A DNA stretch of 53,298 nt from Rhodopila globiformis (GTDB lineage: Bacteria > Pseudomonadota > Alphaproteobacteria > Acetobacterales > Acetobacteraceae). Shown here piece by piece: positions 16,917 through 24,890 of this stretch. The stretch's first letter is position 1; every line of letters starts with the position of its first letter. Location: assembly GCF_002937115.1 (NCBI RefSeq), contig NZ_NHRY01000243.1:1-53298 (forward strand), read 5' to 3'. The notes beneath the pieces are model-generated. The model saw only the letters and a program-made list of their open reading frames with translations. It did no database searches and was not told where the DNA came from. Position numbers and translations under genes: made by a program.

Positions 16917-18179
16917 TCAGGCGGCAATGCGCAGCGACTCGGTGCCGCAGGCCGGGCCGTCCAGCATCGGCCGATCGGCCACCTCGACGATGCGCGCGCG
17001 GTCGAAGCCGTTGAAGGCGGTGCGCAGGCAGGCGCCATAGGCCCCAAGCTGGCCGATTTCGATCCAGTCGCCCTCCGCGACGTCGGCCGGCAGCACAAAC
17101 GGCCCGCGCATCACATCCGCACTGTCGCAGGTCGGCCCGTACAGCGAGAACTCTGTCAGCGCGCCGATCGGCTTGGCATCCGGGCGGATCATACGCACCG
17201 GATAGCGGAAGCCGAGCGCCCCCGCGTCCGACAGGCTGCCATACACGCCGTCATTGACATACAGCATCGCGCCACGGCGGGCCTGGACCTGCACGACGAC
17301 CGAGGCGCCGGAGGCCACCAGTACGCGTCCCGGCTCGGCCCACAGCCGCGCCGCGGGCACGCCGAGGCGGTCGAACCCCTCCTCGATCTCGGCGAAGAAG
17401 GCCCCCAAAGCCGGCGGCTCCTGGTCAGGGTAGGAAACGGGAAAGCCGCCGCCGACGTCGACGACGTCGATCGCCACGCCGGCGGTGCGGATCACCTGCC
17501 CGGCGAGGCCGAGCGCCGCGCGCCAGGCCAGCGGATCGAGGCACTGCGAACCGACATGGAAGCTGACCCCGAGCGTCGCCGCGCAGCCGCGGGCGGCCCG
17601 CAGCAGGGCGGCCGCGTCTTCGGGCTCGGCGCCGAACTTGCCGGACAGGTCAAGCCGCGCCCCGCCCTTCGGCAGCGCGATGCGGACGATCAGGCCCAGA
17701 CGCCCGGGCAGGCCGGTGGCGGCGGCCTCGGCGCGGATCTTCGCCAGTTCCTCGGCGCTGTCGAGCACGAAGTCGCGCACGCCGTGGCGTTCCCAGGCCT
17801 CGCGGATGGCGCCGCGGGCCTTGACCGGGTGCATGAAGTGGATCGCCGCGTCCGGGAACATGTCGCGGACGAGGCGAACCTCCTGCAGCGAGGCGCAGTC
17901 GAAATGCCGCACGCCGCCCGCATGCAGCGCGCGCAGCACCGCCGGATCGGGGTTGCACTTCACGGCGTACAGCGCGTCGCCGGGGAAAGCCTCGACGAAG
18001 GTGCGGGCGTTGGCGGCAATGACGGCCGGGCGCAGGCAGTGCACCGGTTCCTCGGGCCGCTCGGCGGCGATGAACTGGTCCACGGTGGGGCGGCGGACGA
18101 CCGCGGCCGCGGCCTGGCGGCGAAGCGGCGAGACGGCGGCACGGGGGCGGAACGAAGCGGTACGGGCAACAACAGACAT
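16917..18179 (-). CDS. Fold-III PLP-dependent ornithine decarboxylase
   Basis: Alanine-racemase-fold decarboxylase, most likely ornithine to putrescine (alphaproteobacterial speC/speF or ODC type). Numbered from the ATG at 18179, PLP-binding Lys74 lies in LYAVKCNPD, His208 in SFHVGSQ, the phosphate-binding glycines at 243-245 (DVGGGFP), Glu282 in AEPGR, and the catalytic Cys351 of the partner active site in GPTCDSADVM. The ATG at 18179 has a GAGGA site at good spacing; an in-frame ATG at 18200 lacks one. Diaminopimelate or lysine specificity cannot be excluded, but the GPTCDS motif and adjacent hss favour ornithine. Confidence 0.9.
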   Translation of the reverse strand: MSVVARTASFRPRAAVSPLRRQAAAAVVRRPTVDQFIAAERPEEPVHCLRPAVIAANARTFVEAFPGDALYAVKCNPDPAVLRALHAGGVRHFDCASLQEVRLVRDMFPDAAIHFMHPVKARGAIREAWERHGVRDFVLDSAEELAKIRAEAAATGLPGRLGLIVRIALPKGGARLDLSGKFGAEPEDAAALLRAARGCAATLGVSFHVGSQCLDPLAWRAALGLAGQVIRTAGVAIDVVDVGGGFPVSYPDQEPPALGAFFAEIEEGFDRLGVPAARLWAEPGRVLVASGASVVVQVQARRGAMLYVNDGVYGSLSDAGALGFRYPVRMIRPDAKPIGALTEFSLYGPTCDSADVMRGPFVLPADVAEGDWIEIGQLGAYGACLRTAFNGFDRARIVEVADRPMLDGPACGTESLRIAA

Positions 18180-18278
18180 CGCGGGAATCCTCGCGAACAT
18201 TCGGACGCGCAGTGACGCGGCCGTGACGAAACGACGGGGAAAACCGGAACCGGCGCGCGGCGGCGCTGCGGGTTCGGG

Positions 18279-18326
18279 TCAGACGATGCTGGTGGTACTT
18301 CGCATCGCGCGGGTGCGGACGGACAT
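18279..18326 (-). CDS. Possible 15-residue leader peptide of the decarboxylase gene
   Basis: A short frame encoding MSVRTRAMRSTTSIV lies in the 5' leader, ending 99 bp before the decarboxylase ATG, with an AGGA site 8 bases before its start. It is rich in Arg (3 of 15). Polyamine-synthesis genes are often controlled by arginine- or ornithine-sensitive leader peptides, and alphaproteobacterial ornithine decarboxylase genes are known to carry a conserved leader RNA (the speF motif). I cannot verify that consensus here. It may be a chance frame. Confidence 0.3.
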   Translation of the reverse strand: MSVRTRAMRSTTSIV

Positions 18327-18549
18327 AGGCGTGTTCCTAAACGACCCCGGCCCACGGTTGGCCGAGTCCATCGAAAAGGACGCGTTTACGTCGTTGCTGT
18401 GCTCATCACCGGGATTGTCCGGCCAAGGCTCGCGGCACGTGCGGATGCGTCACCGCCCCCGAAAACGAGGGCGAGGTCCCCATATAGGGGCCAGGGTCCG
18501 GCAGATGCTATGCATTTTTGCTGATTGGGCCAGTCGTCTGCCGCATAGG

Positions 18550-19440
18550 TCAGGCGCCGAGCAGCGCCAGGTATTCCCAGGCCACGGTGGCGGCGGCAAG
18601 AGCGGTGATTTCCGCCACGTCGTAGGCCGGCGCGACCTCCACCACGTCCATGCCGGCGAAGCGGACCTGCCGCAGGCGGCGCAGGATCGCCTGCACCTGC
18701 CAGGACGCCAGGCCGCCGATTTCCGGCGTGCCGGTGCCCGGCGCGAAGGCCGGATCGAGCGCGTCGACGTCGAAGCTCAGATAGGCCGGGACATCGCCGA
18801 CGACCTCCTGGATCCGCGCCGCGACGGCGGCCGGGGTGGCAGCGTGGACGTCCTGGGCCGACAGCACCGTCGCCCCGCGCGACAGGGTCCAGTCCATCAC
18901 CGTCTTCTGCACAGGCGATCGTATGCCGATCTGGATCATGCGACGGGGATCGACCAAGCCCTCGTTCAGGGCGTGGTAGAACGGCGAGCCGTGCGCGTAG
19001 GCCTGGCCGAAATTGTCCGGCCAGGTGTCGAGGTGGGCGTCGAAATGCACCAGCGCGACCGGATAGCCGAGGCGCTGCGCCAGGGCGCGCAGCAGCGGCA
19101 GGGTAAGGCTGTGCTCGCCGCCCAGGGCGATCAGGTGGCCGATGCGCCCGGCCTGCGACTGGATCGCCGCCAGGCTGGCCGGGATGTCGCCCAGCGCCAG
19201 GTCGAAGTCGCCGATGTCGGCGATGGACATGCTTGCCGGCTCGACCCAGTGCTCGGGGTGTTCGCCGTCGGTCAGCATGCGGCTGGCGCGGCGGATCGCG
19301 GCGGGACCCTCGCGGGTGCCGGCGCGGTTGGTGGTGCCGATGTCCATCGGGATGCCGGCGACGACGTAGTCCGCATCGGGATCGCGGCGGGTGATGCCGA
19401 GGAAGCCCGGCGGAACCGCATACGTTGGCACACCGCCCAT
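18550..19440 (-). CDS. speB: Agmatinase-family ureohydrolase
   Basis: Binuclear Mn hydrolase of 296 residues. Metal ligands appear as GGEHS (His110), HFDAHLDTW (Asp134, His136, Asp138) and SFDVDALDPAFAPG (Asp224, Asp226), the complete arginase/agmatinase set. Agmatine to putrescine plus urea is the likely reaction; guanidinobutyrase or a related guanidino-acid hydrolase is an alternative that sequence alone does not exclude. It lies upstream of the decarboxylase on the same strand with a gap of about 370 bp, giving a second route to putrescine next to hss. Confidence 0.88.
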   Translation of the reverse strand: MGGVPTYAVPPGFLGITRRDPDADYVVAGIPMDIGTTNRAGTREGPAAIRRASRMLTDGEHPEHWVEPASMSIADIGDFDLALGDIPASLAAIQSQAGRIGHLIALGGEHSLTLPLLRALAQRLGYPVALVHFDAHLDTWPDNFGQAYAHGSPFYHALNEGLVDPRRMIQIGIRSPVQKTVMDWTLSRGATVLSAQDVHAATPAAVAARIQEVVGDVPAYLSFDVDALDPAFAPGTGTPEIGGLASWQVQAILRRLRQVRFAGMDVVEVAPAYDVAEITALAAATVAWEYLALLGA

Positions 19441-19707
19441 GTCCGACTCCGGTTGCAGCGGCCGGGGTTATAGGCGGCGCGCATGCCCTGCGCCAGAACC
19501 CGGGATTGCCGGTGGTGATCACCTTCAGCCGGGACAGCAGCGAAATGCTTGACCAGCCCGCCCGCGCCCGTGGATGGTTGCCGCCGGACAACGTCGCCGG
19601 CGGAACGGCCGGCAGGCGGTCCGGCCGGGCATGGCCGGCGCCGGCAACGTCGGGGAGGCAAGGCCAGTGAACCAAGGCGCTGATGCCGCCGCGTGGGGCG
19701 CGACGGC

Positions 19708-19915
19708 GCGGACACGGCCGGAGGAGCCAAGAGAGTGATGCTGATCTGCCAGCTGACCGACCTGCACGTTCGTCCGCGGGGGGTCCCCTGCAACCGCGTG
19801 TCGGAAACCAAGCGGACACGGCCGGAGGAGCCAAGAGAGTGATGCTGATCTGCCAGCTGACCGACCTGCACGTTCGTCCGCGGGGGGTCCCCTGCAACCG
19901 CGTGTCGGAAACCAA
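19708..19915 (+). repeat. 104-bp perfect tandem duplication over the start of the phosphodiesterase gene
   Basis: Bases 19708-19811 are repeated exactly at 19812-19915. The unit contains the ribosome binding site (GGAGGAG), the start codon and the first 25 codons of the downstream gene. Because 104 is not a multiple of three, the first copy encodes only a 34-residue frame (19738-19842) that ends in TGA, and that TGA overlaps the second ATG as TGATG. The second copy is in frame with the full gene. It is either a very recent slippage or recombination event, or an assembly artefact. Confidence 0.9.
19738..19842 (+). pseudogene. Truncated first copy of the phosphodiesterase 5' end
   Basis: The upstream member of the tandem duplication reads MLICQLTDLHVRPRG like the real protein, then runs into the repeated leader and stops after 34 residues. 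It retains its own strong ribosome binding site, and its stop overlaps the start of the intact gene by one base, so if translated it would be coupled to it. A functional product is unlikely. Confidence 0.6.
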
Positions 19916-20669
19916 CATGCTGACCGAGCGCGCCTGCCGTGTCGTCGCGCGCTTCACGCCGCGGCCGGACGTGGTGGTGATCACCGGCGACCTGACGGAC
20001 TGCGGGCTTCCCGCCGAGTACGAGAACGTGGCGGCGATCCTGCGCCGCACCCTGTCGCTGCCAATCTACGTAATCCCGGGCAACCACGATCGCCGGGAGA
20101 ACCTGCGGACGGGGCTGGCTCACCTGCCGCATGTCACGGACGATCCGGACTTCGTGCAGTATGTGGTGGACGACTATCCGGTTCGTCTGGTGATGCTGGA
20201 CACCCTGGTGCCCGGCGCCAACCACGGCGCGCTGTCGGAGGGGCAGCTGGCCTGGCTCGACCAGACGCTGGCGGCCGCGCCGTCGAAGCCGACGCTGGTG
20301 GCGATGCACCATCCGCCGTTCATGACCGGGCTTGTCCACCTGGACGACATCGCGCTGCGGCAGGCCGAGCGGTTCCGGGCCGTGATCGCGCGGCACAGGC
20401 AGGTGGCGCGGATCATCGCCGGCCACCACCACCGGCCGATCATCGGACAGTGCGCCCATGCGGTCGTATCGATTTCCCCGTCGGTGGCACATCAGGTCGA
20501 GCTGTCGTTCGATCCGGCCGCCAGCGGCGCGTTCAACTTCGAGCCACCGGCGTTTCAGTTGCATGCCTGGGACGAGGCCTCCGGCTTCGTTTCTCACACT
20601 ATCTACACGTCGGCCTATGACGGGCCGTTTCCTTTCCTGAGCGATCCGGATCACCCCGCCACGGACTAA
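19839..20669 (+). CDS. cpdA: Calcineurin-like phosphodiesterase, CpdA type
   Basis: Binuclear metallophosphoesterase of class-III cyclic-nucleotide phosphodiesterase type, about 276 residues. Motifs in order: QLTDLHV (D-x-H), ITGDLTD, IPGNHDRRE, MHHPPF and AGHHHRP. A GTG at 19839 (8 bases from GGAGGAG) and an ATG at 19842 are both plausible starts. The probable role is hydrolysis of 3',5'-cAMP in the cytoplasm; other phosphodiester substrates are possible. The gene start is affected by the 104-bp tandem duplication. An AT-rich 97-bp gap separates it from the next gene. Confidence 0.87.
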   Translation: MMLICQLTDLHVRPRGVPCNRVSETNMLTERACRVVARFTPRPDVVVITGDLTDCGLPAEYENVAAILRRTLSLPIYVIPGNHDRRENLRTGLAHLPHVTDDPDFVQYVVDDYPVRLVMLDTLVPGANHGALSEGQLAWLDQTLAAAPSKPTLVAMHHPPFMTGLVHLDDIALRQAERFRAVIARHRQVARIIAGHHHRPIIGQCAHAVVSISPSVAHQVELSFDPAASGAFNFEPPAFQLHAWDEASGFVSHTIYTSAYDGPFPFLSDPDHPATD

Positions 20670-20766
20670 TTGCTTTTTAGTACTGACCCGCGATTACACG
20701 CGCTGTTGTTTACCGTTTGTTAAGATTTGGCCCGTATAAAACACGACCACTTTCGAGTCATGCACC

Positions 20767-21339
20767 GTGCAGACGATCTGGATGACCTATCTGGTCGCGG
20801 CCAGCGCGGCCTCGATCATCTTTGCCGCCGCCACCTGGCGCGGCCGGCAGCCCGCTTCGGCGCCGTCATCTGCGCCGCGGACGACTTACCCGGTCGCCGG
20901 TTCGCGCCATTCCGTAGCCGATCCGGCCGCATCCGCCGCCGCACGTGACGATGTCGCCGGCGCGGTTGCCGTCGCGCTGGCGCGCCTGGCCCCGATCATC
21001 ACCAGCCAGTTCGTCAAGATCGACGTCGCGGTGCGTCCCGGCCTGCGGACGCAGATGCGCGGCCATGTGCTCGCCGACACGCTGGAGGATCTGTTGGCCG
21101 TCGTCCTGCGCGCCGCCCCGGCCAGCCGTCTGCTGGTGACCGCTGTGGCGCAGGGTGATCATATCGACATCGGCGTGACCGACGACATGCCCGCAGCCGA
21201 TGCGGCACTGCGCCAGGGCCAGGTCAGGACTCTGGCCGAACGGGCGGCAGCCCGCGGCGACGCGCTGATGGTTGACGTGAGTCCGGGGGAGGGCACGACC
21301 ATGACGCTGCGGCTGGCTGCCGGCGCCGCCAGCGCGTAG
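20767..21339 (+). CDS. Membrane-anchored protein with degenerate histidine-kinase-type ATPase domain
   Basis: A 190-residue protein starting at GTG. One N-terminal membrane helix (about residues 4-22, WMTYLVAASAASIIFAAAT) is followed by an Ala/Pro linker and a C-terminal region like HATPase_c. LEDLLAVVLRAAPASRLLV aligns with the N-box but lacks the essential Asn, VTDDMPAADAA resembles a broken G1 box, and GEGTTMTLRLA matches the G2/G3 end. No dimerisation/phosphoacceptor His domain is present. It is therefore unlikely to be an active kinase; it may be a scaffold or a nucleotide-free regulatory domain. Confidence 0.6.
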   Translation: MQTIWMTYLVAASAASIIFAAATWRGRQPASAPSSAPRTTYPVAGSRHSVADPAASAAARDDVAGAVAVALARLAPIITSQFVKIDVAVRPGLRTQMRGHVLADTLEDLLAVVLRAAPASRLLVTAVAQGDHIDIGVTDDMPAADAALRQGQVRTLAERAAARGDALMVDVSPGEGTTMTLRLAAGAASA

Positions 21340-21537
21340 CCTGCAGCCGCCGCGGCGTCATGGCGTAATCCGCAGCGCACCGGACGGCACCTGATATCGC
21401 GTGCCGGAGATCCGGATTCCACCCGAGCCGGTTCCGGCGGTTATCCGGATCGGCCCGTGGCAATAGACGCGGGACGTCCTTTCCTCGATCCGGGCTATTG
21501 CGCGAAATGCGGGCGCTGACTGCACGCGCGGCGAACG

Positions 21538-21939
21538 TTACCCGGCGTTGCGGATTCGCAGGATACGCACCTCGGCTGCTGCCTCCACGCGATCGTCCAA
21601 GTGCCGCTCTGCGGTGACGACGGTCGTGCCCCGCTCCCATCCAAGGGCAAGGCAGGCGCGGTCTCCCAGCGACAGCCCGAAGGCCTTTGTCAGTGGCCGA
21701 AGCGCCCCGGCACGGAGCGCGAGCCCCTCTGAATGAGGGACGATTTCCACACCGAGGCATTGGATCGCCTGCATTGCGGCGTCGGGTGGGACGCCTCGCT
21801 CGCAGAGCTTCGAGATGACCTCCGTCAGGTTGACCGAGCCGATGAGCGCCGCCGGAAGGACGGCTGAAACCGTCTCGTGGCCGGGTTCGCGGTTCAGCAG
21901 TGCGAGAACCGCCGAGGCATCGAGGACCGGCTCATTCAC
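21538..21939 (-). CDS. PIN-domain ribonuclease toxin, VapC type
   Basis: A 133-residue PIN-fold RNase with Asp5 in VLDASAVLALL, Glu in LTEVISKL, Asp in LGDRACLALG and a final acidic residue in TAERHLDD, the four-acid metal site. The start is GTG at 21939, which overlaps the antitoxin 3' end by 8 bp; no ATG fits. It is co-transcribed with the AbrB-type antitoxin upstream. The usual mode is cleavage of tRNA or rRNA when released from the antitoxin. Confidence 0.88.
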   Translation of the reverse strand: MNEPVLDASAVLALLNREPGHETVSAVLPAALIGSVNLTEVISKLCERGVPPDAAMQAIQCLGVEIVPHSEGLALRAGALRPLTKAFGLSLGDRACLALGWERGTTVVTAERHLDDRVEAAAEVRILRIRNAG

Positions 21940-22177
21940 CCTCGGCCTCGCGCTGCCTGTCGTCGGTGAGTTCGTCCACCAGGCTGACGCCCTCCGGCAC
22001 GTAGCGGCGGACGATGGCCTGCGCGCGGGCAACGGCCGCCTGGATGGGCTCAAGATGGATCTGCCCGTCCTCGACGTGGACGATAAAGTTCCCGCCGTTC
22101 TGCATGCCAAGCTCGGACCTGACGGCGGCCGGGATGACGAGCCGGCCGTTGGAGGCCATGACAACATGCTGAGGCAT
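21932..22177 (-). CDS. AbrB/MazE-type antitoxin of the VapBC pair
   Basis: An 81-residue antitoxin with an N-terminal swapped-hairpin DNA-binding domain (VMASNGRLVIPAAVRSELGM, residues 6-25) and a charged, flexible C-terminus (VDELTDDRQREAEGE) expected to neutralise the toxin. Translation is coupled to the toxin gene. An inverted repeat overlapping the promoter at 22194-22218 is the likely site of autorepression. Confidence 0.88.
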   Translation of the reverse strand: MPQHVVMASNGRLVIPAAVRSELGMQNGGNFIVHVEDGQIHLEPIQAAVARAQAIVRRYVPEGVSLVDELTDDRQREAEGE

Positions 22178-22193
22178 GACATACTCTCTCTAA

Positions 22194-22235
22194 GTGGCAC
22201 ATGTTTGCATTATGCCACAAACGCCAGGTCGTCAA
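22194..22235 (-). promoter_or_regulatory. Promoter and operator of the first vapBC
   Basis: On the minus strand a -35 box TTGACG (22230-22235) is followed after 17 bp by TAATGC (22207-22212). The inverted repeat GTGGCA-N13-TGCCAC (22194-22199 and 22213-22218) overlaps the -10 region, so antitoxin binding would block polymerase. This matches the standard conditional-autorepression design of type II toxin-antitoxin operons. Confidence 0.6.
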
Positions 22236-22380
22236 TCATTGCCCCGGGTTTCATAGGGTCATCCGAACAGGCCTGATCAGGGCACCATGGAACGCGGACT
22301 GAGGCGTATCGCTGGAGCATGCACTTTTGGCTGACGACACGACAGCGAACCGCAGATTGGTTGGGACGTGATGCGTTGCC

Positions 22381-22480
22381 CTCTCGTCATGGCGGGCCTG
22401 CGCCTACCATGACGGTGTAGACACGACCGTGCCGCCCATCCCGCTATTTCAGCGCCTATGCGGCCTGCGCCGGCCATGAC
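22381..22480. repeat. Degenerate copy of the GTCATGGCC dispersed repeat
   Basis: CTCGTCATGGCGGGCCTG with CCATGACGG nearby, and GGCCATGACG at about 22467-22476, resemble the palindromic elements at 11.6 and 15.2 kb but in a worn form. It lies in the gap between the convergent tail of the MFS gene and the vapBC promoter. A solo half-site, GTCATGGCCGGGCG, occurs at about 6335-6348. Confidence 0.45.
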
Positions 22481-22505
22481 GTGGAGGGCACGCCGTCGGC
22501 CCGTC

Positions 22506-23873
22506 TCAACCTAGCTGCGGTTTGGTGTAGCCGGCGGCGGCGTGGCCGGCCTCCTCCGGCGTCGCCTCCAGGCGGCGGTCGTGGCCGAGCGCCACCAGGA
22601 TGATGCCGGCCACCAGGGTGCCCATGGCGATCGACAGCAGCCCGATGTTGAAGCTGCCGGTCGCATCCTTGATGGCACCCATCATGTAGGGGCCGAGGAA
22701 GCCGCCCAGGTTGCCGACCGCGTTGATCAGCGCGATGCCGCCTGCGGCGGCGGTGCCGGACAGCATGGCCGTCGGCAGCGTCCAGAATGTCGGCGCGATC
22801 GCCGCCTGGCCCATCTGCGACAGGATGATGGCGATCATCAGCAGCACCGGGCTGTGCAGAAAGATGCACACTGCCAGGCCGGCGAAGTTCAGGAAGCAGG
22901 CGGCGGCGGTATGCAGGCTGCGTTCCCCGGTGCGGTCGGAGTGCAGGCCCCACAGCACCATGGCCACCGCGGCGAAGGCATAGGGCAAGGCGCTGAGCAG
23001 GCCGTTCACTCCGACGCCGACACCAAAGCGGTGGACGATCTGCGGCAGGAACAGCACCAGCCCGTAGCCCGCCACGTTCTGGCCGAAATACACCAGCGTC
23101 AGCAGCCAGACCCGCGGGTTGCGCATGGTCTCGCCCAGCGAGTAGTCGCGGATGGACTCGCGCTGCGCGCGCTCGGCCGCCAGCCGCTTGATCAGCCAGG
23201 TCCGCTGCTCCGGCGCCAGCCACTTCGCCTGTTCCGGCCCGTCGGTCAGGTACACCATCACGACGACGCCCAGGATCGCCGCGGGCACGGCCTCCAGGAT
23301 GAACAGCCACTGCCAGTCCGCCAGCCCGCCCCACGCGCCGAGCCGCAGGATCTGGCTGGAAACCAGGGAGCCGGTGACGATCGAGATCGGGATCGCGGTC
23401 ATGAACAGGCCGATGATGCGGGAGCGGTAGTAGGACGGAAACCACCAGGTCAGGTACAGGATGATGCCCGGGTAGAAGCCGGCCTCGGCCAGGCCGAGCA
23501 GGAAGCGGATGCCCAGGAACGACCAGGTGCCGCGCACCAGCGCCGTCAGGCCGGAGATCACGCCCCAGGTGATCAGGATGCGGGCGATCCAGCGCCGCGC
23601 GCCGACTTTCGACAGGATCAGGTTGGAGGGGATTTCCGCCAGGAAGTAGCCGAAGAAGAAGATGCCGCTGCCGATGCCGTAGATCTCGGCGGAGAAGCCC
23701 AGGTCCTTGTTCATGCTCAGCGACGCGAAGCCGACGTTCACCCGGTCGAGATAGGCGACGAAATAACTGACCATCAGCAGCGGGATCAGCCGGCGGGTGA
23801 CATGCCGAATGGTCTCCCGCTCGATCGGCGCGACGACGGGCGAGCCTGGGGTGGTGGCGACGCTGGATCCCAT
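22506..23873 (-). CDS. MFS transporter, anion:cation symporter family
   Basis: A 455-residue, 12-helix permease of the ACS family (phthalate, tartrate and sugar-acid transporters). The family signature is near residues 35-70 (YLDRVNVGFASLSMNKDLG, then FFFGYFLAEIPSNL), with the inter-domain DGPEQAKWL loop in the middle. The start at 23873 has GGGAGCA upstream; longer frames to 24233 are not supported by similarity. The likely substrate is a carboxylate such as a sugar acid or aromatic acid, in keeping with the catabolic gene sets in the window, but it is not in an operon with any of them. Confidence 0.87.
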   Translation of the reverse strand: MGSSVATTPGSPVVAPIERETIRHVTRRLIPLLMVSYFVAYLDRVNVGFASLSMNKDLGFSAEIYGIGSGIFFFGYFLAEIPSNLILSKVGARRWIARILITWGVISGLTALVRGTWSFLGIRFLLGLAEAGFYPGIILYLTWWFPSYYRSRIIGLFMTAIPISIVTGSLVSSQILRLGAWGGLADWQWLFILEAVPAAILGVVVMVYLTDGPEQAKWLAPEQRTWLIKRLAAERAQRESIRDYSLGETMRNPRVWLLTLVYFGQNVAGYGLVLFLPQIVHRFGVGVGVNGLLSALPYAFAAVAMVLWGLHSDRTGERSLHTAAACFLNFAGLAVCIFLHSPVLLMIAIILSQMGQAAIAPTFWTLPTAMLSGTAAAGGIALINAVGNLGGFLGPYMMGAIKDATGSFNIGLLSIAMGTLVAGIILVALGHDRRLEATPEEAGHAAAGYTKPQLG

Positions 23874-24299
23874 TTGGACGGTGCTCCCGGGGGCGTTGTT
23901 GTCTGTGGGTCGCCGGTTGGCGGGACAACAACGCGGGAGTGGCGAGCCGGTTCGCCCGCAGCCGAGCCGCAACACGGGCCGACGAGTATTGTGTCCGGCA
24001 TTCTGTCTTTCCCCGCCGAATTGTCCTGCAATCCTTGCCAACCGGAGGCAGGATCGCCACACGCGGGCGATGCGCATTGGCAATGATAGACTCAAGCCGC
24101 TACAGAGTTGGAAACGTGCCGCCGCGCTCAGCCGTGCATGGCCCGGCTCGAGTTCATTGCCCAAGACGTTGTTGATCAGATCGACCGGCAGCGGGCCAAG
24201 GTCAATGGCGGGATAGAAGTCTGCTGGCGGCACGCATGCTGATCCTTGGTGGGCTACGCGCCAGTTGCCGGCGCTTCCTTAAAATAGCGAAACGTCGCG
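23874..24299. other. Gap upstream of the MFS gene with a possible gene remnant
   Basis: No intact gene. On the minus strand 24129-24233 encodes MPPADFYPAIDLGPLPVDL and a short continuation, which reads like natural protein rather than antisense noise but has no recognisable partner sequence before or after; it may be debris linked to the adjacent decayed vapC. The MFS promoter must lie within the first 200 bp. Confidence 0.35.
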
Positions 24300-24698
24300 A
24301 CGCTGACCAGCCGACGACCGTCAGGTCCAGCAGGATCTCCATCGGATCAAAATCACGGTCGCCCTGCAACAGTCAATGATGTCGTTCAATGCAGAGGATG
24401 CCGATGGGCAGATCGGTCGTCCTGCGGACGGTGATGCCGCGCGCTTGCAAATCGCGATGAACGCGCCTTGCCGCGGCAGCGATGTGCCCGCTCATCATGC
24501 CTCGGCGGTATGCTGGCGGAGGCTACGCTCAATGCGCTGAGCGTGCACCTCATCCCGCGCGCTTTCAGAACCTCCGTCATGACCAGGCCGCCAGCAATCA
24601 GCGGTTTGCAGGCGGACCGTTCGAGCGGTCGTGCCACCGCCGGGGCCGGCGGGCTGCTCAAACGCGGCGATCCAGGCCGAACTGTCCACCACAATCAC
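24300..24698 (-). pseudogene. Decayed VapC PIN-domain toxin
   Basis: Pieces of one VapC can be read in order across frames. IVVDSSAWIAAFEQPAGP is in frame from GTG 24698; PLIAGGLVMTEVLKARG is in the +1 frame; DEVHAQRIERSLRQHTAEA is back in frame and ends in a stop; then IAAAARRVHRDLQARGITVR and TTDLPIGILCIERHH follow in another frame, with an internal TGA before LLQGDRDFDPM. At least three frame changes and one nonsense codon are needed, so no full toxin can be made. The upstream vapB is intact and overlaps the start by 4 bp. Confidence 0.8.
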
Positions 24699-24841
24699 GA
24701 GCGACCTTCCCGGCTGGCTTCCAGGTCGCCGTCCCAGCCCAGGCCGATCATGTCCTCGACCACAGCCTTCCTGGTCGAGGCACCAGTGACGCGAAGGGCC
24801 TCGGTCGGCAGGGCATCATCGATATCGATGGTGATGCGCAT
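24695..24841 (-). CDS. VapB-type antitoxin, intact but with a dead partner
   Basis: A 48-residue ribbon-helix-helix-type antitoxin: MRITIDIDDALPTEALRVTG followed by STRKAVVEDMIGLG, the typical VapB pattern, with a GRS C-terminus. Its TGA overlaps the vapC GTG (GTGA, 4 bp). The cognate vapC is a pseudogene, so this may be an orphan antitoxin able to neutralise related toxins, or simply a gene on its way out. Confidence 0.8.
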   Translation of the reverse strand: MRITIDIDDALPTEALRVTGASTRKAVVEDMIGLGWDGDLEASREGRS

Positions 24842-24890
24842 GGTGGGATTGGTGTGTATCCAGGAAGAAATTCATACACATCAAAACCAT

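Noticed and set aside
17485-19473. Long plus-strand frame of about 660 codons
   Set aside because: Antisense to the decarboxylase and agmatinase-family genes, with no recognisable domain.
20670-20766. Promoter with TATAAA near 20737
   Set aside because: The AT-rich stretch is suggestive, but no -35 hexamer at 16-18 bp spacing is convincing, so I do not list it.
24129-24233. Peptide MPPADFYPAIDLGPLPVDL as part of the MFS protein
   Set aside because: MFS homology and a ribosome binding site place the MFS start at 23873; the upstream residues do not resemble an MFS N-terminus and may be debris of another gene.
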